From NCBI GenBank assembly GCA_016711205.1, contig JADJTM010000003.1, forward strand, positions 124,001-188,000: a stretch of 64,000 nucleotides of DNA, in the 5' to 3' direction. Positions 1 through 7,732 of this stretch are shown here, piece by piece. A program made the position numbers and the translations under genes. The DNA is from Micropruina sp. (lineage in GTDB: Bacteria > Actinomycetota > Actinomycetes > Propionibacteriales > Propionibacteriaceae). The notes beneath the pieces are model-generated. The model worked only from the letters and a program-made list of their open reading frames with translations, was not told where the DNA came from and did not search any database. Every line of letters starts with the position of its first letter. Positions within the stretch are counted from its first letter, which is position 1.

Positions 1-1
1 G

Positions 2-391
2 GCGGACGCCGCCCTGGTCGGGTCGGCGATGCTGGGCGCGCTGGTGGCGCCGTGGCTGATCGGTGCCGTCGGCAGCGCCGGCCTGCTGCTGACGATGGCC
101 GTCGCGACGGGCGGTGTGCTGTGGTGGGGGCTGGGGCTACGTCCGGTCGAGCCTGGGCGAGGAGTAGCCGACGATCGTGGTCTCCAGCACGAAACCGAGC
201 TTTCGGTACAGGGCGATCGCGGCATCCCGGTGGTGCTGCACGGTCAGGTTGACGTCGTGCTGCGGCGCGGCGGCGATGATTCGGCGGCTGATCGTGACCA
301 GCAGGCCCAGCCCCGCCCCGGCACCACGCGCCGCGGGATCGATCGCGATGAAGTCGAGGTAGCCGGCACCGTCCGGCTGAACCCGGCCTGA
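2..391 (+). CDS. C-terminal fragment of a membrane transporter (partial)
   Basis: The window opens inside a reading frame whose first 45 or so codons are strongly hydrophobic and Gly/Ala rich (for example LLLTMAVATGG), as in the last two helices of an MFS permease. The start lies before the window. In the same frame the ORF continues to 391, but from about 140 onward it becomes hydrophilic and runs antisense to the acetyltransferase gene. Shifted by one base, the frame would end at a TAG at 165-167 after a short charged tail (RSSLGEE), which looks like a more natural C-terminus. A one-base error near 140 is therefore possible. The transporter family is inferred only from hydrophobicity. Confidence 0.4.
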   Translation, partial: ADAALVGSAMLGALVAPWLIGAVGSAGLLLTMAVATGGVLWWGLGLRPVEPGRGVADDRGLQHETELSVQGDRGIPVVLHGQVDVVLRRGGDDSAADRDQQAQPRPGTTRRGIDRDEVEVAGTVRLNPA

Positions 392-1026
392 GGCATAGCC
401 GAGAAAGCCTCCGTCGTCGCGCTCGCTGACCGCGACGATGCGATCGCCCGCGATGCCGTCCGCCAGCATCTGCCGGGTCGCCAAATAGGTGTCGGGAAAC
501 TCGGCATTGTGCAGTGGATCGATGGCGGCGAAGTCGTCGGCGCGGGGCAGCCGCACGCGCGGATCGTCCGCCGGCCAGTCGGTCAACGCGTCGGCGGCCA
601 CGACGAACACATGATTGGGAACGGACGCCGCCCAGCCCAGCTGGTCGGCCAGCGCCGCCATGCGCACGTTGGCGACGTCCGAGCCGATCTCGTGCGCGAC
701 GATCCCGGGCGGACAGGTCGCGACCGCCGCCTCGAGCAGCGGACGGGCCCAGGTGTCCCAACCTTCGGCCACCCACGGCCCGAAGATCCAGCTGCGGCCC
801 AGCTCGGTGTCGGTGTCGGCGAGGTGACGCCGACCATGCGTCCGGCATCGACCGCGACCAGCACCGAGTCGGGCCAGGCCGCGCCCAGATCCTCCAGTTC
901 GAGCCGCAGATCCTCGCGCTGGGTACCCACGTAGCAGGTGCCGGTCGACGGATCGGCCTGCTGCGCGGTGATCAGATCGAGCACCTCGTCGACCTCGGTT
1001 GCATCGATCGCCCTGATCTCTCCCAT
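137..1026 (-). pseudogene. GNAT-family N-acetyltransferase, frameshifted
   Basis: Two minus-strand frames join into one acetyltransferase of about 295 residues. The N-terminal part starts at the ATG at 1026 (MGEIRAIDATEVDEVLDL) and runs to about 820. The rest continues in a different frame from about 820 to the TAG at 137 (ELGRSWIFGPWVAEGWDTWA onward). The C-terminal half has a GNAT acetyl-CoA loop (RGAGAGLGLL) and the typical ending (ALYRKLGFVLE). The two halves would be continuous if one base were added near 815-825. The start is supported by the good N-terminal match and by its position just upstream of a 98-aa gene on the same strand. Either the sequence has an error or the gene is broken. 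The substrate is unknown. Confidence 0.65.
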
Positions 1027-1070
1027 CCCCCCATCGTCGCGGGTGGGACCGACCCCCACAAGGGCACGGG

Positions 1071-1367
1071 TCAAGCGCCGACGGTGCCGTCGCCGCCGGC
1101 CTGCCAGGCCGCTGCCCGGACGATCTCGGTGCCCAGGCCGAGATCCTGCTCGGGAGCGACCTCGAACCGGGTCTGCCATCCCGCTCCGTCCGGCATCGGC
1201 ACGGACGGTGCCGCCTCCATCAACAGCTGGTCGCAGTGGCTGATCCGCCAGCGGTCACCGATGTCGGTCACCGTCCAGGGCCGCCCCTGATGGACGGCGG
1301 CCATCGCGGCGGACAGGTCGGCCACCGTGAGCGCGCGTGAGGTCGCGATGATCAGATCCCGTGTCAT
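1071..1367 (-). CDS. hypothetical protein, 98 aa
   Basis: A small soluble protein with no recognised family. The ATG at 1367 (MTRDLIIATSRALTVADLSA) is preceded on the minus strand by a G-rich ribosome site (GGGGGG then 6 nt), which favours it over upstream in-frame starts that would extend to 1547. The protein looks like a compact alpha/beta domain (WTVTDIGDRWRISHCDQLLM). It lies 44 bp upstream of the acetyltransferase on the same strand and may be co-transcribed with it. Codon use is normal for the window. Confidence 0.7.
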   Translation of the reverse strand: MTRDLIIATSRALTVADLSAAMAAVHQGRPWTVTDIGDRWRISHCDQLLMEAAPSVPMPDGAGWQTRFEVAPEQDLGLGTEIVRAAAWQAGGDGTVGA

Positions 1368-1515
1368 GAAGATCCCCCCGTTGTCTTCAGGGCACCCCGA
1401 GTGTGCGGTGCCAGTCTGCCGGTCGTCGAGCCGTGCGGGCCAGTCACCGCGCGGGTGACAGCAGGGCAGCAGTACCTGTCGCGGGTGGACGGGGTGGCGA
1501 TGGCAGAATCGCCGC

Positions 1516-1932
1516 ATGCCCGAGCACGACATCGCCTGCGCCATCATCGAGGGACGAGTGGCGGCCGAGGTGGTGCTGCGGACGTCGGAGGTGATCGCGT
1601 TTCTCGATCACCGGCCGGTGTTCAAGGGCCACGTGCTGGTGTGTCCGATCCGGCACGTGGACACGCTGCTCGACCTGCCGGACGAACTCGTGCTGCCGCT
1701 GATCGGTGCCTGCCGGCGGCTCGCCGCCGCCATGCTGCCCGCGGTGGGTGCGCAAGGCACCTTCGTGGCGATCAACAATGTGGTCAGCCAGTCGGTGCCG
1801 CACCTGCACGTGCACGTGGTGCCGCGCAGCAAAGGGGACGGACTGCGCGGCTTCTTCTGGCCCCGGACCTCCTACGCCGAGGGCGAGGCGGCCGCGTACG
1901 CGACGCTGTTGCGCGAAGCGCTGAACGCCTGA
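1516..1932 (+). CDS. HIT-family nucleotide hydrolase/transferase
   Basis: A 138-aa histidine-triad protein. The active-site motif HLHVHV is at about residues 96-101, following NNVVSQSVP, with the catalytic middle histidine in place. The N-terminal part (VVLRTSEVIAFLDHRPVFKGHVLVCP) is the usual HIT beta-sheet. HIT proteins of this size hydrolyse adenosine phosphoramidates or dinucleoside polyphosphates; which substrate applies here cannot be told. The gene diverges from the 98-aa gene and precedes the toxin-antitoxin pair. Confidence 0.92.
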   Translation: MPEHDIACAIIEGRVAAEVVLRTSEVIAFLDHRPVFKGHVLVCPIRHVDTLLDLPDELVLPLIGACRRLAAAMLPAVGAQGTFVAINNVVSQSVPHLHVHVVPRSKGDGLRGFFWPRTSYAEGEAAAYATLLREALNA

Positions 1933-1979
1933 GCGTCGGCCGGCCCAGCAGCGGCAACGACCACCTTCCCCGGTCCACT

Positions 1980-1997
1980 GTAGATCAAATGGTCTAC
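1980..1997. promoter_or_regulatory. Palindromic operator of the toxin-antitoxin operon
   Basis: GTAGATCA and TGGTCTAC form an 8-bp inverted repeat (7 of 8 match) around a 2-bp centre. A TATCCT -10 candidate follows at 2003-2008, placing the predicted transcript start at the ATG at 2016, so the mRNA would be leaderless. The palindrome overlaps the -35 position, as expected for autorepression by the antitoxin or the complex. GTAGAC-type inverted repeats are common operators of actinobacterial MazEF loci. Function is inferred. Confidence 0.6.
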
Positions 1998-2015
1998 ACG
2001 GGTATCCTGGGTGCC

Positions 2016-2213
2016 ATGTCCGACACCACCACGATCCGCGTCAGCCGAACCACCCGTGACGTTCTCAATCGGTTGGCGGCGCACCGTGGCCAGAGCATGG
2101 TCGAGACAGTCGAACGCGCCGCGCGGCTGCTGCAGCAGGAGACCATCGGAGCCGACCTCGCCACGCCGTTGCGTGCAGACGAGATCGAGTGGCTCGATGC
2201 TGACGCAGGGTGA
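2016..2213 (+). CDS. Antitoxin, ribbon-helix-helix/MazE-like
   Basis: A 65-aa protein whose N-terminus (TTTIRVSRTTRDVLNRLA) reads as a ribbon-helix-helix DNA-binding segment and whose C-terminus is acidic (DEIEWLDADAG), the usual toxin-neutralising tail. It overlaps the downstream MazF/PemK-type toxin gene by 17 bp, the standard antitoxin-first arrangement. No Shine-Dalgarno sequence is visible; a -10 element 8 nt upstream suggests leaderless translation. Expected role: neutralise the toxin and repress the operon through the palindrome at 1980-1997. Confidence 0.85.
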   Translation: MSDTTTIRVSRTTRDVLNRLAAHRGQSMVETVERAARLLQQETIGADLATPLRADEIEWLDADAG

Positions 2214-2535
2214 CGTCGTCCAGCTGGATCTGGGTGCACCGAGCGGCTCGGAGGCGGGGCTGCGGCGCCCGGCTGTCGTCGTGTCGGCAGAGCGCATCCT
2301 GCGGGGCGACCCGAACGTCATTCAGGTCGTGCCGCTCACCCGCACGATCCGCGACAGCGGCACAGAGATCCTGATCGAGCCCGACGAGCTGAACGGTTTG
2401 AGCGCAGCCTGCGCCGCGCAGTGCCAGCACAGTCGTTCGGTCGCCACGGCCAGGGTGCAGCGGCGCATCGGAAACGTCGGTCCCGTCGTCCTGCGTCAGC
2501 TCCGCAGCATCCTCGCAGTGATTCTCGATACCTAG
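2197..2535 (+). CDS. MazF/PemK-family endoribonuclease toxin
   Basis: A 112-aa protein starting at the ATG at 2197 (MLTQGDVVQLDLG). The core RRPAVVVSAERI followed by VVPLTRTI matches the PemK/MazF SH3-like barrel, and length is typical (about 110 residues). These toxins cut mRNA at short motifs; the target sequence here is unknown. It overlaps the antitoxin by 17 bp, so translation is coupled. The frame is intact and conserved regions are complete, so the toxin is probably active. Confidence 0.9.
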   Translation: MLTQGDVVQLDLGAPSGSEAGLRRPAVVVSAERILRGDPNVIQVVPLTRTIRDSGTEILIEPDELNGLSAACAAQCQHSRSVATARVQRRIGNVGPVVLRQLRSILAVILDT

Positions 2536-2743
2536 ACCCGGAACGAGCGCGCACCGCTCTGGTGGTCAACGTGACGGCGGCACATCGTTCGGCGGAGGCG
2601 TCGCGGTGCGGGACGAGTCGCGGTTCGCGGTGAATGCCGACCCGGTTCCGATCCACCAATGCCCGCCGATTTCGTACTGAACGTGCTCACATAGTCGTTG
2701 CTACGGCCGATCGGGGGTGCAAGCCCCTCGGTTCACCCATAGA

Positions 2744-2815
2744 CTCCCCCAATCCTCCTCACCGGGGGGAGCCCCAACGAAACGAGCCCGGTCACAAGCG
2801 CGGGCGAGGAGGATT
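2744..2815 (+). promoter_or_regulatory. hppA leader with ribosome-site-sequestering complement
   Basis: The ribosome site of hppA (GAGGAGGATT, 2806-2815) has a perfect 10-nt complement upstream, AATCCTCCTC at 2751-2760. That complement lies in the loop of an alternative hairpin formed by CTCCCCC (2744-2750) and GGGGGAG (2765-2771). The two pairings cannot both form freely, which suggests a translational switch. A further GGGG/CCCC hairpin lies just upstream (about 2713-2727). No known riboswitch class is recognised. The complementarity is seen directly; regulation is inferred. Confidence 0.4.
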
Positions 2816-2816
2816 C

Positions 2817-5186
2817 ATGCTGAGCTTGGGCGACAGGAGCCTGGCCATCGTGTGGTCGATCGCCGGGATCGCCGCGATCAGCCTGGTGTACGCGCTCTAC
2901 CTGCGCCGCAAGGTGCTGGCGCAGGACGAGGGCACCGTCCGCATGCAAGAGATCGCGCGCGCTGTGCAAGAGGGTGCGTCGGCCTACCTCAACCGCCAGT
3001 TCCGCACGCTGGCAGTCTTCGCCGCTATCGCTTTCGGGCTGCTCTTCCTGCTGCCGGGGGACCTGTCGATCACGGTGGGCAGGTCGCTGTTCTTCCTTGT
3101 CGGCGCCGGTTTCTCAGCCTCCATCGGCTACCTGGGCATGTGGCTGGCGGTGCGGGCCAATGTGCGCGTCGCCGCCGCGGCCATGCGACCCGACGGACGC
3201 GCCCAGGGCGCCAAGATCGCTTTCAACACCGGTGGCGTGGTCGGCATGAGCGTGGTCGGTCTCGGCCTGCTCGCCGCCGCCGTCGTGGTGCTGATCTATC
3301 GCGACCAGGCCCCGTCCGTGCTGGAGGGTTTCGGTTTCGGCGCGGCACTGCTGGCCATGTTCATGCGGGTCGGTGGCGGCATCTTCACCAAGGCCGCGGA
3401 CGTCGGGGCTGACCTGGTCGGCAAGGTGGAGCACTCCATTCCCGAGGACGACCCGCGCAACGCCGCCACCATCGCCGACAACGTCGGCGACAACGTGGGC
3501 GACTGCGCCGGCATGGCCGCCGACCTGTTCGAGTCGTACGCGGTCACCCTGGTGGCGGCCCTGATTCTCGGCAAGGCCGCGATGGGCGAGCTCGGTCTGG
3601 TCTTTCCGTTGATCGTTCCGGCGCTCGGGGCGCTGACCGCGGTATTGGGCATCGCGACCACCCGTATCCGGGGCAGTGAGTCGGGCCTGACCGCGATCAA
3701 CCGCGGCTTCTACAGCTCGGCAGCGGCCGGTGCCGTGCTGTCGGTGGTGGCCGCGTTCGTGTACCTGCCCGGCAGCTTCGCGGCGATCCCGGGCGTGCCC
3801 GAGGCCGTTGCCGGGCTGCCCGGCGACCCGCGCCTGATGGCGGCGTCATCGGTGGTGATCGGCATCGTGCTGGCCGGCGTGATCCTGTGGCTGACCGGCT
3901 ACTTCACCGGCACCGACTCCGCACCGACCATGCACGTGGCACGCACCTCGCTGACCGGCCCGGCCACCGTCGTCCTCTCCGGCATCGGGATCGGCTTCGA
4001 GTCGGCCGTGTACACCGCCGGCATCATCGCCGCCGCGATCTGCGGTGTGTTCCTGATCTCGGGCGGCTCGATGATCCTGTCGCTTTTCATGATCGCCCTG
4101 GCCGGCTGCGGACTGCTCACCACCGTGGGCGTCATCGTGGCGATGGACACCTTCGGCCCGGTCAGCGACAACGCTCAGGGCATCGCCGTGATGAGCCATG
4201 ACGTGGACGAGGCCGGCGAGGCGATCCTGACCGCCCTGGACGCCGACGGCAACACCACCAAGGCGATCACCAAAGGCATCGCGATCGCCACCGCTGTGCT
4301 GGCCGCGACCGCGCTGTTCGGCTCGTACACCGATGCCGTCAACCACGCGCTCGGCCAGCTCACGAACCTGGGCGGTAGCGCGATCGTCCAGTCGATGCTG
4401 ACCTACGAGATCGTCTCGCCGATCACCCTGGTCGGGGTGATCCTGGGGGCGTCAACCGTCTTTCTGTTCTCCGGCCTGGCCATCGACGCCGTCACCCGGG
4501 CAGCCGGCGCCATCGTGTTCGAGGTGCGCCGCCAGTTCGCCGAGAACCCCGGCATCATGACCGGCGAGACCCGTCCCGAGTACGGCCGGGTGGTCGACAT
4601 CTGCACCCGCGACTCGCTGCGCGAACTCACCACACCGGGGTTGCTGGCCGCCTTCGCGCCGATCGCCGTCGGCTTCGGCCTCGGGGTCGGTCCGCTGGCC
4701 GGCTTCCTGGGCGGTGCGATCGTGGCCGGGGTGCTGATGGCGGTGTTCCTGGCCAACTCCGGCGGCGCCTGGGACAACGCCAAGAAACTCGTCGAAGACG
4801 GACGCTACGGCGGCAAGCATTCCCCCGCGCACGAGGCCACGGTGATCGGCGACACGGTCGGTGACCCGTTCAAGGACACCGCCGGCCCCGCCATCAACCC
4901 GCTGATCAAGGTGATGAACCTGGTCGCGCTGCTGATCGCCCCCGCCGTGGTGGCGCTGTCGGTGGGCGAGGGGGCCAACCCGGTGCTGCGCATCGCGATC
5001 GGCACGGTGGCGGCGCTGATCGCCATGGGCGGCGTGGTGTGGTCACGGGTGCGGGCGCACAAGGTCGATCTCGAAGCCCGGTTGGAGCACGAGATGCAGC
5101 TGGTGGAGGAAGTGGACGAGACCACACAGGCTTCGTCCGCGCCGCAGCAACAGGCCGCCGGCGAGGACGTCCAGCAGGTGCGCTGA
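2817..5186 (+). CDS. hppA: K+-independent, H+-translocating inorganic pyrophosphatase
   Basis: A 789-aa membrane pyrophosphatase that couples hydrolysis of PPi to ion pumping across the cytoplasmic membrane. The substrate loops are complete: FTKAADVGADLVGKVE, then DDPRNAATIADNVGDNVGDC near residues 215-240, and DNAKKLVEDG with TVIGDTVGDPFKDT near the C-terminus. The GNTTKAITKG segment carries Lys and Thr at the two positions that separate K+-independent enzymes from K+-dependent ones (Ala and Gly/Ala), so a K+-independent proton pump is predicted. The ATG at 2817 has a strong GAGGAGG site; an open frame back to 2634 is not hydrophobic and lacks a site. The C-terminus has a Gln/Glu-rich tail. 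Confidence 0.97.
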   Translation: MLSLGDRSLAIVWSIAGIAAISLVYALYLRRKVLAQDEGTVRMQEIARAVQEGASAYLNRQFRTLAVFAAIAFGLLFLLPGDLSITVGRSLFFLVGAGFSASIGYLGMWLAVRANVRVAAAAMRPDGRAQGAKIAFNTGGVVGMSVVGLGLLAAAVVVLIYRDQAPSVLEGFGFGAALLAMFMRVGGGIFTKAADVGADLVGKVEHSIPEDDPRNAATIADNVGDNVGDCAGMAADLFESYAVTLVAALILGKAAMGELGLVFPLIVPALGALTAVLGIATTRIRGSESGLTAINRGFYSSAAAGAVLSVVAAFVYLPGSFAAIPGVPEAVAGLPGDPRLMAASSVVIGIVLAGVILWLTGYFTGTDSAPTMHVARTSLTGPATVVLSGIGIGFESAVYTAGIIAAAICGVFLISGGSMILSLFMIALAGCGLLTTVGVIVAMDTFGPVSDNAQGIAVMSHDVDEAGEAILTALDADGNTTKAITKGIAIATAVLAATALFGSYTDAVNHALGQLTNLGGSAIVQSMLTYEIVSPITLVGVILGASTVFLFSGLAIDAVTRAAGAIVFEVRRQFAENPGIMTGETRPEYGRVVDICTRDSLRELTTPGLLAAFAPIAVGFGLGVGPLAGFLGGAIVAGVLMAVFLANSGGAWDNAKKLVEDGRYGGKHSPAHEATVIGDTVGDPFKDTAGPAINPLIKVMNLVALLIAPAVVALSVGEGANPVLRIAIGTVAALIAMGGVVWSRVRAHKVDLEARLEHEMQLVEEVDETTQASSAPQQQAAGEDVQQVR

Positions 5187-5353
5187 CCGGCTGCTGGTCG
5201 CTTCACCGTGGCGTGCTGTGCGGGATCGCGACCCGTCCAGCACGCAACAGAGGTCACGCTCCGGCAACGTTTTTGGTGGATTACGCAATTCTGCCTAGTC
5301 CGGATGCATGGCTCGTGCTTTCCTAGTGGGTGACAGTCATCCAGGGGGGAAAC

Positions 5354-5524
5354 ATGTTCAGCAACGATCCGATCGCCGTGCGCGCAGCCATTCTCGCCGG
5401 CACACTTCAACAGGTTCAGGCCGAGCCGATTCGGCAGACCTCAACCGTTCGCTCCACCGCCGTGCGTGGGTCGCTGGCCGGCCACTCCAGCAGCGGTGCC
5501 GCCGTGCACCGCCGGGTGTACTGA
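5354..5524 (+). CDS. Small hypothetical protein, 56 aa
   Basis: An ATG at 5354 follows a clear ribosome site (AGGGGGGAA, 3-nt gap) and opens a 56-codon frame with the GC-rich third positions typical of this genome. The N-terminal half is helical (PIAVRAAILAGTLQQVQ); the C-terminal half is Ser/Arg/His rich and ends in Arg-Arg-Val-Tyr. No family is recognised. It stands alone between hppA and the amino-acid ABC importer with about 170 bp of its own upstream region containing AT-richer sequence. It is likely real but its role is unknown. Confidence 0.5.
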   Translation: MFSNDPIAVRAAILAGTLQQVQAEPIRQTSTVRSTAVRGSLAGHSSSGAAVHRRVY

Positions 5525-5991
5525 CCACCCGCCCGCCTTGGCTCCAGTCGGGGGCCGATTCGGGCACAGCCAACAAAGACGATCGGCGGTCGGGGGGCCG
5601 CCGATACGTCCGTTGTTCCTGCTGGCTCGCCGGGGGGGCTCGAGCGTAGAGCCGCCCAGCGGCGACCCGAGTCGGTCTCTCGACCCATCAATCGTCCGCC
5701 CACGCGGCGGGCTTTCGCGCTGTCCGCGCACTGTGCCACCGGCCAGCAACCGCCACGGGTGGGCCACCGCGCGCGCCCTCCTGCGGCGCCATCGACACCC
5801 GCGCCGCGGCCGGTAGCGCTGCGGCAGCGCGCACCAGCTGTGCGCCTGCGTTCACGCCCCTTCACCGGCATTGGACGCCCCGTCGCGCGCTCAGCCAGGT
5901 CACAAGGGGGTATCAATCGGCGTTCCGCATTGCTGCCGTAACAAAGCTGCGACAGTATGCGGGCAGCTTTCCGCACAACCGAGGAGAAATC
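5525..5991. other. Intergenic region with two inverted repeats
   Basis: No convincing gene is seen here. A perfect 8-bp hairpin, ATCGGCGG (5582-5589) with CCGCCGAT (5598-5605), could end the small ORF transcript. Near the 3' end, AAAGCTGC (5943-5950) and GCAGCTTT (5963-5970) form an 8-bp inverted repeat with a 12-bp centre, 20 nt before the start of the binding-protein gene. That position suits a regulator site or a leader hairpin for the importer operon. Long open frames on either strand look like GC-rich shadows. Confidence 0.45.
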
Positions 5992-6828
5992 GTGATTCGC
6001 TTCAAGCCCTTGCGCGCGGCCCTGGCCGGCGTCGCGGCCCTCAGCCTCAGCATGCTCGCCGCCTGCGCCAACTACTCCACACCGACCACCGCGGCACCCG
6101 CCGGCACCGCGAGCGGTGCCGCGGCAGTCAGCCTGATCAAGCCCGGCACCCTGCTGGTCTGCACCCACCTGTCGTACAAGCCGTTCCAGTTCAAGGACGA
6201 GGCGGGCAAGGTCGTCGGCTTCGACGTCGACCTGATGGACCTGGTCGCCAAGAAGCTCAGTGCCACCCAAGAGATCGTCGACATCGCGTTCGACCAGATC
6301 ACCTCGGGCGCGGTATTCGCCGCCAAGAAGTGCGACGCCGCCGCTGGAGCGGTGACCATCACCGACGCCCGCAAGCAGGCCGTGGACTTCTCTGACCCGT
6401 ACTTCGAAGCGACCCAGGCGCTGATCGTGAAGGCCGATTCGAGCTTCACCGATCTGGCCAGCCTCAAGGGCAAGACGATCGCCGTGCAGACCGACACCAC
6501 GGGCCAGATCTACGCCGAAAAGAACAAGGAAGCCAACGGCTACACCATCAAGGTGTTCGAAGACATGCCGTCGCAACTCGCTGCCGTCCTGGCCGGCACC
6601 GTTCAGGCCGGCATCAACGACAACGGCGTGGTGTTCGACTACGCGAAGACCAATCCCACCACCAAGGTGGTCAAGGAATTCGACACCGGCGAGCAGTACG
6701 GCTTCCTGGCCCAGAAGGGCAACACGGCCATGATCGGCGTGATCAATGAGGTGCTGGCCACGTCCAAGAAGGACGGCACCTACAACGAGATCTACAAGAA
6801 GTGGTTCGGCTCCGAGCCGAAAGCCTGA
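5992..6828 (+). CDS. Amino-acid ABC transporter, substrate-binding lipoprotein
   Basis: A 278-aa extracytoplasmic solute-binding protein (SBP_bac_3 family). It has a basic N-terminus, hydrophobic stretch and a lipobox (SMLAAC, Cys about residue 25), so it is lipid-anchored on the outer face of the membrane. Family hallmarks are visible: YKPFQFKDEAGKVVGFDVDL near residue 65, the AGAVTITDARKQAVDFSDPY segment, and LKGKTIAVQTDTTG. The GTG at 5992 follows GAGGAGA. It is the first gene of a binding protein-permease-ATPase set for polar amino acids; the exact ligand is not clear. Confidence 0.93.
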   Translation: MIRFKPLRAALAGVAALSLSMLAACANYSTPTTAAPAGTASGAAAVSLIKPGTLLVCTHLSYKPFQFKDEAGKVVGFDVDLMDLVAKKLSATQEIVDIAFDQITSGAVFAAKKCDAAAGAVTITDARKQAVDFSDPYFEATQALIVKADSSFTDLASLKGKTIAVQTDTTGQIYAEKNKEANGYTIKVFEDMPSQLAAVLAGTVQAGINDNGVVFDYAKTNPTTKVVKEFDTGEQYGFLAQKGNTAMIGVINEVLATSKKDGTYNEIYKKWFGSEPKA

Positions 6829-6904
6829 CCCGCCTCGGCCGCCCGCGTCACCGATCCGACGCGGGCGGCCCCGCGGTCCATCCGACTAGGCAGGAGACAC
6901 ATCC

Positions 6905-7732
6905 GTGACCGCAACCACAGCCGACGCCCCTGCGGCGAAGAAGCGACTGTCACCGCGCAAGCGAGCGCAGCGCTTCAGAATCGTCCAGTATGCCCTCCTC
7001 GGAGTGTTCGTCCTGCTGGCCGTGCTGTTCGCCGACGGACGCCAGCTCGTCAGCGTCTTCTTCCGGCCCGACGTGATCATCAAGACCATCGGCCCAGGGC
7101 TGGCCCGGGCCCTGCTGAACACCCTGATCTACACCATCGGCGCCTTCATCGTCGGCCTGCTGCTGGGCACCGTGCTGGCGCTGATGCGGTTGTCGAGCGT
7201 CGCGGTCAACCGGGTGCTGGCCACCGTCTACATCGAGTTCTTCCGCGGGGTGCCGGCGATCATCGTGTTCATGGCCTTCGGCCTGCTGCCGCTGGCCTTT
7301 CCCGGCCTGTCGATCCCGCTCGACCCGTACGGCACGGTGTGGGTCGCTCTCGGACTGGTGGCTGCGGCGTACATGGCCGAGACCATTCGCGCCGGCATCC
7401 AGGCGGTGCCCAAGGGGCAGTTGGAGGCGGCCCGGTCGATGGGCATGCCGTTGGGCATGGCGACCCAGAAGATCGTGCTGCCGCAGGCTTTCCGCATCGT
7501 GCTGCCGCCGCTGACCAACGAGCTGATTCTGCTGACCAAGGATTCGTCCCTGGTCTTCGTGCTGGGGTTGACCGGCGAAGCGTACGAACTGACCAAGTAC
7601 GGACGCGAACTGGCCACCACCTATGCCAACCTGACCCCCCTGGTGATCGCCGGCCTGACCTACCTGGTGATCACCCTGCCGCTCACCTTCCTGGTGCGGC
7701 GCATGGAAGCCCAAGCGAGAAAGGCCCGGTGA
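6905..7732 (+). CDS. Amino-acid ABC transporter permease
   Basis: A 275-aa HisM/GlnP-type permease. After a 30-residue basic cytoplasmic tail (KKRLSPRKRAQRFR) come about five membrane helices. The ATPase-contact EAA loop is present around residues 175-195 (QLEAARSMGMPLGMATQKIV), and the N-terminal LLNTLIYTIGAFIVG matches the family. The GTG at 6905 follows AGGAGA. Its stop overlaps the ATPase start by 4 bp (GTGA), so the two are translationally coupled. Only one permease is present, so it probably works as a homodimer. Confidence 0.93.
   Translation: MTATTADAPAAKKRLSPRKRAQRFRIVQYALLGVFVLLAVLFADGRQLVSVFFRPDVIIKTIGPGLARALLNTLIYTIGAFIVGLLLGTVLALMRLSSVAVNRVLATVYIEFFRGVPAIIVFMAFGLLPLAFPGLSIPLDPYGTVWVALGLVAAAYMAETIRAGIQAVPKGQLEAARSMGMPLGMATQKIVLPQAFRIVLPPLTNELILLTKDSSLVFVLGLTGEAYELTKYGRELATTYANLTPLVIAGLTYLVITLPLTFLVRRMEAQARKAR

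Noticed and set aside
2700..2760. tRNA-like segment before hppA
   Set aside because: GGTTCACCC resembles a T-loop, but no acceptor stem or anticodon arm can be formed.
2634..2816. N-terminal extension of the pyrophosphatase
   Set aside because: The extension is hydrophilic, lacks a ribosome site, and the ATG at 2817 has an excellent one.
5416..6576. Minus-strand open frame of 386 codons
   Set aside because: It runs antisense to the binding-protein gene and has no plausible protein features.
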